From: Lederbergia citrisecunda
GTDB lineage: Bacteria > Bacillota > Bacilli > Bacillales > Bacillaceae_C
Length of the DNA stretch: 64,000 nt
Direction: 5' to 3'
Assembly (NCBI RefSeq): GCF_018343695.1
Contig: NZ_JAGYPJ010000001.1
Location: 2,715,992 to 2,779,991, forward strand
Position numbers and translations under genes: made by a program. The first letter of the stretch is position 1; each line of letters starts with the position of its first letter. Below the pieces are notes generated by a model. That model had not been told where the DNA came from, searched no databases, and worked only from the letters and a program-made list of their open reading frames with translations. This document shows positions 1 to 9,455 of this stretch, piece by piece.

Positions 1-860
1 CCTAGTGGAATTGTAGTAACAGTATTAGATGAATTATGAGCATATTGTTTAAGATTTATTTTTGATTTAGTAGTGTAAGTTTCCGTACCAACTTTTGTCT
101 CAGTTGGAACGTTATATTTTGTAAAATTACCTATATCAATATATCCCGTTTTTCCGTTATATGTTACTTTATACCAATTACCAATTTGCTGCTTAGTTGA
201 AATAAGGGAACCTTTAGGAATCATCACTAGTTTCTTATAAGCATTGCCGTACGATGAATAAAGATAAGTATCGTTTTTGGCCAAATAGTTTGTTTTTATT
301 ATTGTTTTTAGAGTAACTTTCTTCACATCACTACTTAATACATAGTAATTTTTCCCGCTAAAGGATACTCGAAACCATGTTTGACCCAAACTATTAACGA
401 CTTTTTGAGTAGAATAGACGATATTTCGTTTATTAATCTTGCCAACTGCTTTTTTCTTTGTATCGGCGGAGGAACGAAGATTGGTAGTCTTTTGTGTTTC
501 ATAATACGTTTTAGCTGTGTTCGTATATTTATAGTACTCTTTCAAATATTTTCCGCTCACCCAACCCGTGTTTGTTACGTTTTTCCCTTTTACTTTATAT
601 GTATAAGACACCTTATATTTATCACCAATTTTGGATGTCGCTGTTACAGTTTTTCCTTTAGGAATCGTAAGAAGAATCCGATCCTTTGCTCCCGATCCAC
701 TTCGCAAGTTTAAACTATCTGTCGTTTGAAATATTGTCTTTGGGATTTTCTGCATATTACTTGCTGCCTCAACAGTAATATTAATTAATGGAGATAACGA
801 TATATTCATTAGACTTAATATAATAACTGTCGAGAGTATTAATTTTCCAATCCATTTCAT
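1..860 (-). CDS. Secreted SH3-repeat cell wall protein (3' end outside window)
   Basis: The frame starts at an ATG at 858-860 and stays open to the window edge, so the C-terminus is missing. The product begins with a signal-peptide-like segment (MKWIGKLILSTVIILSLMN, then a cleavage-like VEAAS). Bacterial SH3 repeats follow, with the recurring pattern LNLRSG/TNLRSS, IPKGK, W(Y/F)(R/K)V and GYI. SH3b domains bind peptidoglycan or wall polymers. It is a close paralog of the protein at 3034-5526: both contain the pieces KYLKEYYKYTNTAKTYY and KKVVNSLGQTW-type segments in the same order. By that comparison the missing part may carry a GH73 hydrolase domain, but that is inference. An upstream GGCGTGA could serve as ribosome binding site. 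It is transcribed divergently from the gene at 1040. Confidence 0.8.
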   Translation of the reverse strand, partial: MKWIGKLILSTVIILSLMNISLSPLINITVEAASNMQKIPKTIFQTTDSLNLRSGSGAKDRILLTIPKGKTVTATSKIGDKYKVSYTYKVKGKNVTNTGWVSGKYLKEYYKYTNTAKTYYETQKTTNLRSSADTKKKAVGKINKRNIVYSTQKVVNSLGQTWFRVSFSGKNYYVLSSDVKKVTLKTIIKTNYLAKNDTYLYSSYGNAYKKLVMIPKGSLISTKQQIGNWYKVTYNGKTGYIDIGNFTKYNVPTETKVGTETYTTKSKINLKQYAHNSSNTVTTIPL

Positions 861-1039
861 TAAATCACGCCCTGTTATTATTATTCTTTTAGTATACAAG
901 ATATTTAATAGAATAATAGGGTCAAATAGATTATTTTGTCATAAGAAGAATAATTATGTAAAAAACACATTATCATATTTCAAATCCCCCAAAATTAAGA
1001 TAAAATTTATAGTTATAGAATAATTAGGGGGAATGAATT

Positions 1040-2710
1040 TTGAAATTCAGAAAAAGTGCAGGATTACTTCTAGTAATATTAATTTGTTTTTTTGGTGTTA
1101 AAAGTGGAGATGTTCATGCTGCTGAAAGTCCTACAAAGATTAATGTAAATACTACTTATAAAGGAAGTCTTACAGAATGGGACGAAGTACATACTTATCA
1201 ATTCACAATACCAAGTGACGGAAACGTGATATTATCTGTTAAAAACAAAACAGATAATGAATGGTACGGAAAGATATTAAATGATCAAGGAATAGTATAT
1301 GAAGAACTACAGACAGATGATGGATCATTAACTTCAGGATATACTAAAAAGCAAATTGGTTTACCGAAAGGAACTTATTTCATTCAAATTAGTGATAATT
1401 GGTATACATACGATCAACCTTATGAGTTTAAGGTTGAATTTACTCCAAGTAATTATTATGAAAAAGAATTCAATAACACTATAGAAACAGCAAATATAAT
1501 TGAATTAAATAAATCATATAAAGGAACCATATCTGATTACTACGATAAAGATGTCTTTAAGTTTACTATTCCAAACAATGGAAAAGTTACTTTAAATATT
1601 AAAAATAAAGCTAATATCCAATGGACAGGGAAAATTGTAAATGCTAAAGGACAAGTTTATGAAGAAATCAATTCAGATGACCGATCTTTGGTCTCAGGAT
1701 TTACAACAACGCAAGTAGGATTGCCAAAAGGAACGTACTATATTGAAATAAGTGATAATTGGAATTCATATGGTGAGGAATATGAACTCAAAGTAAACTT
1801 TGAAAATAACAATTACTATGAAAAAGAATTTAATAATACTCTTGATACTGCTAATCAAATAAATCTTAATTCAACGTATAAAGGGATTATTAGAGACTAT
1901 TATGACGTAGATATTTTTAAATTCAATGTTCCTTCCGATGGGCTAATCTCACTTTCATTAAAAAGAAAACAAGGAAAAGCCTGGGAAGGTACTATTCAAA
2001 ATGCTTCCGGGAAAAAATTTATGGAACTCTCCACTTGGACAAGTGACATAGCTACTGGAAATGCAATAAAATCAGTTTACTTAAAAAAAGGAACGTACTA
2101 CTTAGTTATTAGGGACGATTATGATTCATATCAAGAACCGTATGAGTTTAAAGTTTCTATGAAATCAGAGAATATAAAATCATCCCAAGTAAAAGTCACT
2201 AACAACAAAGGGAAGGATGATATTGTTAAAGTAACTAATATTAAAAAAGGCGATACAATCAAAATCTATAATGCAAATTCCAAAGGAACACTACTGGGTA
2301 ACAAAACAGCGAGTGGAACATCACTTAACTTTTCAATCAAACAACTAGGCAAGAAGTCAGGAAAAATATATGTTTCGATCACACAACCTGGAAAAGCAGA
2401 AAGCGATAGAGTGGCAGTATCTTACAAAGGAGAAATATCTGACTCTGTACTATCAAAACAAGTGATCATTACTAATAACAAAAATAAAAATGATACGATT
2501 AAAGTAAACAAAATTGCCAAAGGGGACATTATTAAAGTTTACAGCGCTAGCACGAAAGGAAAATTATTAGCATCAAAGAAAGCAACCGGAACATCCGTCA
2601 GCATTTCGATTAAACAGTTAGGTAAAAAATCTGGTAAAGTATATATATCTAGAACGAGTACTGGTATGTTGGAAAGTAAGAGGGTTATGGTTTCCTACAA
2701 AGGGGAATAA
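1040..2710 (+). CDS. Secreted protein with three PPC-like beta domains and two C-terminal repeats
   Basis: The start is a TTG preceded by AGGGGGA; the nearby ATG at 1033 is in another frame. Residues 1-28 form a signal peptide ending near VHAAES. Three tandem repeats of about 118 residues follow (roughly 30-145, 150-265 and 270-375). Each has the pattern INLN.TYKG, D.D.(F/Y)(K/Q)F.(I/V)P, LPKGTYY(I/L).I.D and YEFKV, which resembles bacterial pre-peptidase C-terminal (PPC) domains. The second and third are introduced by NYYEKEFNNT. Two further repeats (about 385-465 and 475-556) share V(T/I)NN, GD.IK(V/I)Y, IKQLGKKSGK and RV.VSYKGE and look like Ig-like surface modules. There is no catalytic motif, sorting signal or membrane anchor. 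The role is probably non-enzymatic binding at the surface. Its flanking neighbours are SH3-type wall proteins. Confidence 0.75.
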   Translation: MKFRKSAGLLLVILICFFGVKSGDVHAAESPTKINVNTTYKGSLTEWDEVHTYQFTIPSDGNVILSVKNKTDNEWYGKILNDQGIVYEELQTDDGSLTSGYTKKQIGLPKGTYFIQISDNWYTYDQPYEFKVEFTPSNYYEKEFNNTIETANIIELNKSYKGTISDYYDKDVFKFTIPNNGKVTLNIKNKANIQWTGKIVNAKGQVYEEINSDDRSLVSGFTTTQVGLPKGTYYIEISDNWNSYGEEYELKVNFENNNYYEKEFNNTLDTANQINLNSTYKGIIRDYYDVDIFKFNVPSDGLISLSLKRKQGKAWEGTIQNASGKKFMELSTWTSDIATGNAIKSVYLKKGTYYLVIRDDYDSYQEPYEFKVSMKSENIKSSQVKVTNNKGKDDIVKVTNIKKGDTIKIYNANSKGTLLGNKTASGTSLNFSIKQLGKKSGKIYVSITQPGKAESDRVAVSYKGEISDSVLSKQVIITNNKNKNDTIKVNKIAKGDIIKVYSASTKGKLLASKKATGTSVSISIKQLGKKSGKVYISRTSTGMLESKRVMVSYKGE

Positions 2711-2737
2711 TCATCTACTTTACTCATTTTATAAATA

Positions 2738-2782
2738 AAAAAGGTATATTTCCTCACAAATAGAGTGAATTATACCTTTTTT
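2738..2782 (+). terminator. Intrinsic terminator after the PPC-repeat gene
   Basis: An 11-bp stem (AAAAAGGTATA at 2738-2748 with TATACCTTTTT at 2771-2781) ends in a T run, 28 nt after the stop codon. The remainder up to the next start (2783-3033) shows no gene. It must hold the promoter of the GH73 gene, but I found no convincing -35/-10 pair. Confidence 0.85.
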
Positions 2783-3033
2783 GCTGTTTAATTATTGTAA
2801 AGTTTCAAATGTGTTTATACTCTTTTTGAGCAAACCATCTTCAAAATTTATCATCATTTGAAATTGGATTACTAGACATAGTAATTTCCTAAACAACTAT
2901 TATTTTACAGAAGAAAGTTGATTACTAATTGTCGAATCCTGTCTAATAAACTATTACTTCCTCCAGTCCTGTTTACCAATCTAGTAATATTTGTTACCAT
3001 TAGTAGTATTATACGGAAATGGGGGATAATGCC

Positions 3034-5526
3034 ATGAAACGTCTAAATAAAATTGCCATCGTCTCGGCTATGATTATTAGTTTTATTCTGCCTTATTCTA
3101 CACCTGCCGAAGCAGCTAAAACTAGTACAGCAGTCGTAAATGTCGATAGCAATTTAAATATTAGACAAAAAGCGTCAGCTAGTTCAAAAAAAGTTGGAAC
3201 ATTAAAAAAGGGCACGAAGGTAACAGTTTATGCTAACACAAAGTCCGGATGGTCTGAAATACGCTTTAAAAATAAAAAAGCTTATGTTTCAACAAAATAT
3301 TTGAAATTCAATTCAACAGCAACTAAAGCAACAACCAGCACTAAGCAACAAAATAGTAGTGTAACATTTGCAAAAACATCCTATCAAGCAACGGCCAATT
3401 TAAATATGCGTAGCGGAAGCAATGGTACTAAGAGCCCAGTTATCCTTACCATACCAAAAGGGAAAATCGTTTCCTCAAAGGAAAGAAAAGGAGATATGGT
3501 TAAAGTAACATATACCTATAAGTCCAAAGGGAAAAGCATTACGAAATCAGGATGGGTTAGCGGCAAATATTTAAAGGAATACTATAAATATACGAACACT
3601 GCAAAAACGTATTATGCAACACAAAAGACTACTAATCTTCGTTCCTCCCCTGATACAAAGAAAAAAGTAGTGACCAAGATAAATAAAGGAAATGTCGTCT
3701 CTTCCACACAAAAAGTCGTTAATAGTTTGGGACAAACGTGGTATCGGGTATCATTTAATGGGAAAAATTATTATGTAATAAGTAGTGATATGAAGAAAGT
3801 CACTTTAAAAACAATTCCACAAACAAACTACTTAGCCAAAAATGATACTTATCTTTATTCATCCTATGGAAATGCTTATAAGAAACTAATTAAGATACCT
3901 AAAGGTTCAGTTATTTCAACTAAGCTGCAAATAGGCAATTGGTTTAAGGTAACATACAAAGGAAAGTCAGGTTACATTGAAAAAGGCTCTTTCACAAAGT
4001 TTAATATTCCTTCTGAGAAGAAAATTGGTAAGGAAACTTATACTACTGCATCAAAAGTAAATCTTAAAGAATATGCTCACAATTCATCTTATACATTAGC
4101 TTCAATCCCAAAAGGGGTAATCATCATTCCGACTCATAAAACATCTAACGGTTGGTTTAAAATACAATTCGAAGGAAAAACAGGATATATTTCAAGTAAT
4201 TATGTTGAAGGAATAAAAAATGTAGAGCCACCGAAAGAAGAACCACCGAAAGTGGAACCTCCAAAGGAAAAAATTACTGAAGTTAAAATAGCTGAGAAAA
4301 CCTTCTTGGTTAAAGAAAACTTAAACGTAAGAAAAATAGCGGACGCAACATCCACCATTCTAACTACTATCCCAAAAGGGAAAATTGTTATTCCGACTCA
4401 TAAAACGTCTAATAACTGGTATAAAGTTGTCTATAGTGGGAAAACCGGATATGTCTCTGGCGCTTATTTACAAGAAGTAAAAACCGGAGATCCTCTTACG
4501 ACTAGGACGGGATATCAATTTATTGATTTGCGCACGCAATCTTCTGTAACAGCAGCACAAATTAATAATTATATTGCTAAAGGTACAGTGGGAAAAACAA
4601 GTGTCTTAAGTGGAAAAGGACAGGTATTTATTGATACGGGTAAAAAATATGGGGTTAACGCCCTATTTTTGGCAGCCCACGCTATCCATGAAAGTGGGTA
4701 TGGCACTTCTAATATTTCGTTAGGAAAATATAACTTATTTGGATTTGGTGCATTTGATGCGGCGCCATATGTTGGAGCCTATCGTTTTTCTAGTGTTAAT
4801 TCAAATATTGATTATATAGCTCGTGAATTAAAATCAACATACTTGAATCCTAGTAATTGGAAGTATAATGGTGCATATTTAGGATTTAGTACGAAAACCT
4901 TGAGTAATATAAGAATTGATGCGAACAGTGAGGGAATGAATTTTTATTATGCCAGTGATCAAAACTGGGGGAAAAAAATTGCAAGTCATATGGAAAAAAT
5001 TCTACCGTATAAGAAAGCCGATTACGATAAGGCTCCTATAAACACATCCGTCCCAACTCAACCAAGCGTACCGGCAGGAAGCGATTTGTTTCCAAATGAT
5101 ATTACCGTTATTGCAAAGAAAGATTTGCAATTCCATAGCAAAAAGGGAATACTGGATGCCAAACCTAAAAAAGTAAAAAAAGGATCCGTATTTACTTTAC
5201 TTGAAAAAACAAATGATTATTGGGTGAAAGTCAAAATTGACAACAAGGAATATTGGACCAATGAGATCCTGTTCCACTCTTATAAAAACTATATTTCCGT
5301 GCAAAATCTTGGAAGAGTTAATGTAGATAATTTAAATGTGAGACCAGAGGCAAACACATCTAAAACTCCAATAGGAACATTGAGCCTGAACCAATATGTA
5401 CAAATAGTCCTGAAAAAAGATGGGACAATTACTATGGATAGTTCAAAAAAGTGGTATCAAGTAAAATTATCCAATGGTAAGACTGGTTGGGTGAGTTCAC
5501 AGTATATTACAAGAGAGCTTAATTGA
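3034..5526 (+). CDS. Secreted SH3-repeat autolysin with GH73 glucosaminidase domain
   Basis: The ATG at 3034 is preferred over the ATG at 3019 because GGGGGAT lies just upstream of it and MKRLNKIAIVSAMIISF then begins a standard signal peptide. The mature protein has about six SH3b repeats (residues about 30-475), a short Pro/Glu linker (PPKEEPPKVEPPKE, near 405), a GH73/LytD-type endo-beta-N-acetylglucosaminidase domain (about 490-665), and two more SH3b-like segments at the C-terminus. The GH73 domain shows ALFLAAHAIHESGYGTS, where the Glu after IH is the expected catalytic acid, followed by YNLFGFGAFD and the Tyr-rich core. It should cleave the peptidoglycan glycan strand outside the cell. 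The gene is followed by a strong terminator and appears monocistronic. Its middle is about 80% identical by eye to the inverted paralog at 1-860. Confidence 0.88.
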   Translation: MKRLNKIAIVSAMIISFILPYSTPAEAAKTSTAVVNVDSNLNIRQKASASSKKVGTLKKGTKVTVYANTKSGWSEIRFKNKKAYVSTKYLKFNSTATKATTSTKQQNSSVTFAKTSYQATANLNMRSGSNGTKSPVILTIPKGKIVSSKERKGDMVKVTYTYKSKGKSITKSGWVSGKYLKEYYKYTNTAKTYYATQKTTNLRSSPDTKKKVVTKINKGNVVSSTQKVVNSLGQTWYRVSFNGKNYYVISSDMKKVTLKTIPQTNYLAKNDTYLYSSYGNAYKKLIKIPKGSVISTKLQIGNWFKVTYKGKSGYIEKGSFTKFNIPSEKKIGKETYTTASKVNLKEYAHNSSYTLASIPKGVIIIPTHKTSNGWFKIQFEGKTGYISSNYVEGIKNVEPPKEEPPKVEPPKEKITEVKIAEKTFLVKENLNVRKIADATSTILTTIPKGKIVIPTHKTSNNWYKVVYSGKTGYVSGAYLQEVKTGDPLTTRTGYQFIDLRTQSSVTAAQINNYIAKGTVGKTSVLSGKGQVFIDTGKKYGVNALFLAAHAIHESGYGTSNISLGKYNLFGFGAFDAAPYVGAYRFSSVNSNIDYIARELKSTYLNPSNWKYNGAYLGFSTKTLSNIRIDANSEGMNFYYASDQNWGKKIASHMEKILPYKKADYDKAPINTSVPTQPSVPAGSDLFPNDITVIAKKDLQFHSKKGILDAKPKKVKKGSVFTLLEKTNDYWVKVKIDNKEYWTNEILFHSYKNYISVQNLGRVNVDNLNVRPEANTSKTPIGTLSLNQYVQIVLKKDGTITMDSSKKWYQVKLSNGKTGWVSSQYITRELN

Positions 5527-5560
5527 AGTAATAGCTAAGGCATACAATTATCATAAATGA

Positions 5561-5600
5561 AGCAGGTAGGGAAAAACGTATCGTTTTTCCCTACCTGCTA
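5561..5600 (+). terminator. Strong intrinsic terminator
   Basis: An 18-bp perfect stem (5561-5578 with 5582-5599) with a 3-nt TAT loop lies 35 nt after the GH73 gene stop. The run of five Ts lies inside the stem and the downstream sequence is ATTATTGTATT. Confidence 0.85.
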
Positions 5601-5744
5601 TTATTGTATTTTCGGTTCTAATGAATGTTTCGGATAGATGTATCCTTACTGTTTTTGTCAATATGAATTTGAGCCAGAGCGATCTCTTCAAAAGTGAGCA
5701 CTTTATGATTAATAGATTACTTAAATGAGAGGAATTGGCGTTTG

Positions 5745-5775
5745 GGTTTCTTGCCCTGCGGAGGGGCAAGAAACC
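5745..5775 (-). other. Perfect 12-bp hairpin downstream of the toroid-protein gene
   Basis: GGTTTCTTGCCC at 5745-5756 pairs with GGGCAAGAAACC at 5764-5775 across a 7-nt loop. It sits 35 nt beyond the stop of the minus-strand gene at 5810. No U tract follows on either strand, so it may protect mRNA 3' ends or be a weak or Rho-assisted stop rather than a classical terminator. Confidence 0.5.
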
Positions 5776-5809
5776 ATTCGAATAAATTTACGGTTACCAT
5801 TTTCAAGCT

Positions 5810-7840
5810 CTAAATTATTGTAGTTTCTTCAGAGTACCTTGTAACTTTATTATCTTCAAAATCTTTTACAAAGACTAATATTCGATAAACTCCTGGTTCG
5901 TTTGGAGCCCATTTAAAATAATTTAAATCAGTATACCACTCAACATGGATCCGTTCTGAATTTTTATAAACATACCAAGCATAGCTTAATTGTTTTCCTG
6001 TAGCTTCCACTGTATAAGTTATGCTGGTTCCTATTTGCTGTGGTCCTTGTTTATCTACTTCTAACCTAACAATATTTAGTTCCAAATTCTCAGCATTAAG
6101 TTTTTCTTCATATGTTGCTTCGTTAGAAATGTTGTTACAGAATCTTAAAGTTGTTTTCCATTGTATAGTTTGATTAGCAAAGATGTTACTATTAATCCTG
6201 ATTTTTAATAATGTTGATACTCCAGAAACTGACATTAAATTTCTCGGTTGATCCACACTTAAAGTGATTTTTCTGGATTTATTACAACTTATTTGGTACT
6301 GGCTTTCTCTCCAGAATAGATTCATCGTTTTATTCGATAAAACTCTAGATTTTATTCCTTCTTTACCATCAAAAACTACTATTGGTAATACATGTTCACA
6401 ATCAACAAAATCCACTTTTGGAGTCATAGTATAGTCCCATTCGATTTTATTTTCATAAACTTGTATTCTTTTTTGGCAAGTTAATAAATCATCTTCATAT
6501 ATTAACTCAAATCCATAATCTAGTTGATTAATCCGTGCATTATCCACTGAATCCGAAAAATACTGTTTACCTAGTGTATCTTTAAGAATATAACCTTCAA
6601 ATAAACTATTCATTAGGTATCTATTAAATGGATCTGTATTTTCTAAAAGTTTAGGTTCGGCAAGTGGCGTTTCCTTACCATTCAACCTAAAATGAAATCC
6701 TTGCATCGATGGAATGTACTTTTTCTCATGTAATCTCAAACTGCAACCATAAAAATTCTTACCTTTTTTATAAAATGCATAACCACTTTCAATATCAATA
6801 AAATGATAATCTTTATTTATTACAGATAAAGATGGTGCACTAGAAACTCTTAAATCTTTTGAAATAATTTTTTCAGCCGTAGCTATACCTACAAAACCAA
6901 GTGTGTTGTACATATTTACATGTGTATAGGTTTCAAAACCTGTTCTTAATTCATGAGGTAAGTAATTAGGCGTACAACTATAACTACCATCAGTTTTTTT
7001 ATATTTCAGCCAATTTTCATAAACATTTTTTATGGTTGCACTGTCTTCTGACCCTGAAAAGCATACTGTAGAAACTAGAGCACCCCATGTAAACATTTGA
7101 TGGCTACTTCTCTCTGCCATTGCAAAAGTAGCATCACTTGCCAATGTATTACTTGACCACACATAACCTTTTTTTATGATTTCTTTTGTTAAATTATATT
7201 CTTCTCTATATTCTGTGCTATCACTAGTTGCAACAATAACACCCGTAAGAATTGATAAAATAAACGTATGATATGCTATGGGCATACCATCTGTTGGTAT
7301 ACCATTACTAGGAATCGAATCATTAATAAAGCCTAAATGATTTTGCCCATTACTAATAAAAGTTAATAAATATTTAATTTTATCTTTATTAAGCTTTTTA
7401 TATCCAAGCATACTTAAAAAAACTTCGTTTCCCCATTGTAAAGCCGCACAATTTGTATTTATTTGGTTACAATCATCTTCATAACTCCCGTAAAATCTTC
7501 CAAACTCTTTCTTAGCACTCTTTTTTTCTTCTTCTGGTAGATAAAGTATTGCCATTAATGAATAATGTAATAAGAAAACTCTACAGAATGGACTAACTGA
7601 TTCCCTTTTTTCTAGCAGCTTAATTGATCGTCTGATCATGTCGTAACATCTATTAAGATGATATTTATCCCTAGTGTAATTGTAAACACTAGCAAATATC
7701 ATTGCAGCATTGCCAGGAGCATAGTTTTCACTATATTCTGATTCAAAAAGGTCTTTCAGTTCTTTTTCTTCCCCAATAATCCAGGAATCTATTGTTTTAG
7801 TAAATTCGATTAAAGTATTCTGCATTTCTTGAGCTAGCAT
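5810..7840 (-). CDS. Putative glycan-processing protein: alpha-toroid plus beta domain and Y_Y_Y-like C-terminus
   Basis: The open frame reaches a GTG at 7894, but GTGGAGTG ahead of the ATG at 7840 makes the later start more likely (676 residues). There is no signal peptide. Residues about 20-330 are helical with repeated aromatic/Trp motifs (LQWGNEVFLSMLGY, SSHQMFTWGALV) typical of alpha/alpha-toroid lyases and glycosidases. Residues about 340-590 are beta-rich (FHFRLNGKE, KIEWDYTM), as in heparinase- or alginate-lyase-like proteins. The last 80 residues (YTVEATGKQLSYAWYVYKN to PGVYRILVFVKDFEDN) resemble the triple-tyrosine Y_Y_Y sensor-type domain. Catalytic residues cannot be assigned by eye. 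It may process or modify the locus polysaccharide inside the cell. The family is not certain. Confidence 0.5.
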   Translation of the reverse strand: MLAQEMQNTLIEFTKTIDSWIIGEEKELKDLFESEYSENYAPGNAAMIFASVYNYTRDKYHLNRCYDMIRRSIKLLEKRESVSPFCRVFLLHYSLMAILYLPEEEKKSAKKEFGRFYGSYEDDCNQINTNCAALQWGNEVFLSMLGYKKLNKDKIKYLLTFISNGQNHLGFINDSIPSNGIPTDGMPIAYHTFILSILTGVIVATSDSTEYREEYNLTKEIIKKGYVWSSNTLASDATFAMAERSSHQMFTWGALVSTVCFSGSEDSATIKNVYENWLKYKKTDGSYSCTPNYLPHELRTGFETYTHVNMYNTLGFVGIATAEKIISKDLRVSSAPSLSVINKDYHFIDIESGYAFYKKGKNFYGCSLRLHEKKYIPSMQGFHFRLNGKETPLAEPKLLENTDPFNRYLMNSLFEGYILKDTLGKQYFSDSVDNARINQLDYGFELIYEDDLLTCQKRIQVYENKIEWDYTMTPKVDFVDCEHVLPIVVFDGKEGIKSRVLSNKTMNLFWRESQYQISCNKSRKITLSVDQPRNLMSVSGVSTLLKIRINSNIFANQTIQWKTTLRFCNNISNEATYEEKLNAENLELNIVRLEVDKQGPQQIGTSITYTVEATGKQLSYAWYVYKNSERIHVEWYTDLNYFKWAPNEPGVYRILVFVKDFEDNKVTRYSEETTII

Positions 7841-8246
7841 AATTGAACACTCCACATTTTTTATTAATATCTTATCACAATATAAGTTGTTCACACACCA
7901 AGATAACTGTTACAGAGTTTATAAAGCAATATTTTCAATTACAGATGGGATATTACCCACCCCATGTAGCTAAAATTGGAATTACTTTTACTTGTGGTAA
8001 TTTCTCCGAAATCTGCTGACGTTCACTCTCTGAATTCCATAGGCTCGCTACCATGGCTCACCAATAGGATACGCCTGATCTTGATATTCTTTATAGGATT
8101 TAAACTGTATTATGAGATAATCGTTCGAAAAAAAGGAGTCAAAAATAGTTGGACAGCTCCTCTTTTTATGATGTGATTTGTTCGTAGCACAAATAGACAC
8201 CTCGATTTGAGATGTCTATTATATAACATTTTGTTCCTTCGTTTTG
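7841..8246. other. Intergenic stretch with a two-way terminator-like hairpin
   Basis: No convincing gene is present. AATAGACACCTC (8192-8203) pairs with GAGATGTCTATT (8209-8220) across a GATTT loop with one mismatch. It lies 27 nt past the stop of the PP-loop gene and could terminate it. A 33-codon minus-strand frame (MVASLWNSESERQQ..., ending near 7973) looks protein-like and could be a remnant, but it has no clear ribosome binding site and I cannot assign it. Confidence 0.45.
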
Positions 8247-9404
8247 TTAGATTGAGTAATAGATAGAGAGTAGATTTCTTATTTCATAAAACTCTTCCCA
8301 ATCCTTCTGTGTATACGGAAAAACGTCCGCCTCTGCAAGTTTTGATAATAATCCAGCTAATAATGGTTTAGGGAAGTTCACTAAGAAATTAGGGTTTACT
8401 CTCTCGTAAAAATCCAAATTTAATTTATCTGCTAACTTCTGCACCTCTTCCGGTATCTCGCTAATAGTATGAGAAGCTATTTCAATTCCAATGTTTTTTA
8501 TTACGTAAAAGGAAAGGAAATCAGCTGCAAAATTCTGCCCGAATTTAAAGTGTGGCCTAGCAGGTCGATCAATGATATTTAATCCGAAATTTATTCCAAT
8601 TTTGTTTGAAGCTATTTGAGATAAAACCTGTTTTCTGTACCTCTTTTCTTCACCAGGAGTAGCGAGTGAGTCAAGGGATTCTGCTATTAGTTCAGGCGAA
8701 TGGTGTCCGAGTACATTTAACGTTCCGACTTCCGTTAGCCCTAGAACATATGGTGCGTTTTCCATGCCAGCCATTTTGAATGGAGGAAAACTAACATTTT
8801 TGGCAGCAATTGGGGCATCAGAGAAATTATTCGGTCCAGCTTCTAAAATACTTCCGAATGTTTGATAGTCTGTACCCAAATAGTCACTATACAAAATAGA
8901 TGCTATCCCCATAAAAGACCAAGTGTTATCTTTTAAAGGAGTTTCTAACAAGTTAGTCCTTACAATATAAGTATCAAATTTTTCAAAGAAAGTTTTCTCT
9001 CTGGAGAATCTACCTCCGAAATCCATTGATACTAAGCTTGTGTCATCCGGCATTAAGCATTTAGCGGCTAAACTGTCAAATCCACCACTAAAATTAAGAG
9101 TAACGTTATTTCTTCTTTTTCTATGGATATTATTATCAAGGCTTTCTTTTGCAGTAACGTTAGCTAACGTGAATTTTGAAATTGCTGAAACAGTAGAATT
9201 GCTAACCTGTAAATCATAATGGATGCTAGTGTATTTTCTTGCACATAATGTTGATATAGCTATTGCTATTAAGTCAGTTTTAGGACGAATACCTGGTACA
9301 AGTTCAAAATAAATAGTTCCGCCTTCTCCAACTAACTCCTCTTTGTAATGAAAACTAATATACCCGTCAGATATTTCAAAATTTGTAAAAGTTATTTTGC
9401 TCAT
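8247..9404 (-). CDS. PP-loop ATP pyrophosphatase-type protein, substrate unknown
   Basis: The 385-residue product starts at an ATG behind GAGAGGTTTCTAC. An N-terminal domain of about 95 residues, mostly beta, precedes VTLNFSGGFDSLAAK (SGGFDS at residues 106-111). This is the PP-loop of the adenine-nucleotide alpha-hydrolase fold found in asparagine synthetase B, GMP synthetase, QueC and WbpG-type sugar amidotransferases. Such enzymes adenylate a carboxylate or carbonyl before attack by ammonia or another nucleophile. There is no glutaminase domain and no CxxC zinc site that would mark QueC or TtcA. The C-terminal half is mixed alpha/beta with no recognised motif. It stands alone between terminator-like sequence and a decayed gene, close to the polysaccharide cluster. 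Amidation of a uronic acid sugar is one possible role, by inference only. Confidence 0.55.
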   Translation of the reverse strand: MSKITFTNFEISDGYISFHYKEELVGEGGTIYFELVPGIRPKTDLIAIAISTLCARKYTSIHYDLQVSNSTVSAISKFTLANVTAKESLDNNIHRKRRNNVTLNFSGGFDSLAAKCLMPDDTSLVSMDFGGRFSREKTFFEKFDTYIVRTNLLETPLKDNTWSFMGIASILYSDYLGTDYQTFGSILEAGPNNFSDAPIAAKNVSFPPFKMAGMENAPYVLGLTEVGTLNVLGHHSPELIAESLDSLATPGEEKRYRKQVLSQIASNKIGINFGLNIIDRPARPHFKFGQNFAADFLSFYVIKNIGIEIASHTISEIPEEVQKLADKLNLDFYERVNPNFLVNFPKPLLAGLLSKLAEADVFPYTQKDWEEFYEIRNLLSIYYSI

Positions 9405-9455
9405 GTAGAAACCTCTCTATCATTTCACTTTATTTCTACATTTTAACATAATTCC

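Noticed and set aside
381-713. Plus-strand 110-codon open frame
   Set aside because: It lies fully antisense to the SH3-repeat gene whose repeats and paralog are clear, and it has no ribosome binding site.
1033-1040. ATG at 1033 as start of the PPC-repeat gene
   Set aside because: It is in a different frame. Only the TTG at 1040 leads into the signal peptide.
7976-8176. Plus-strand 66-codon open frame in the 7841-8246 gap
   Set aside because: No ribosome binding site, implausible composition, and it overlaps the hairpin-rich intergenic DNA.
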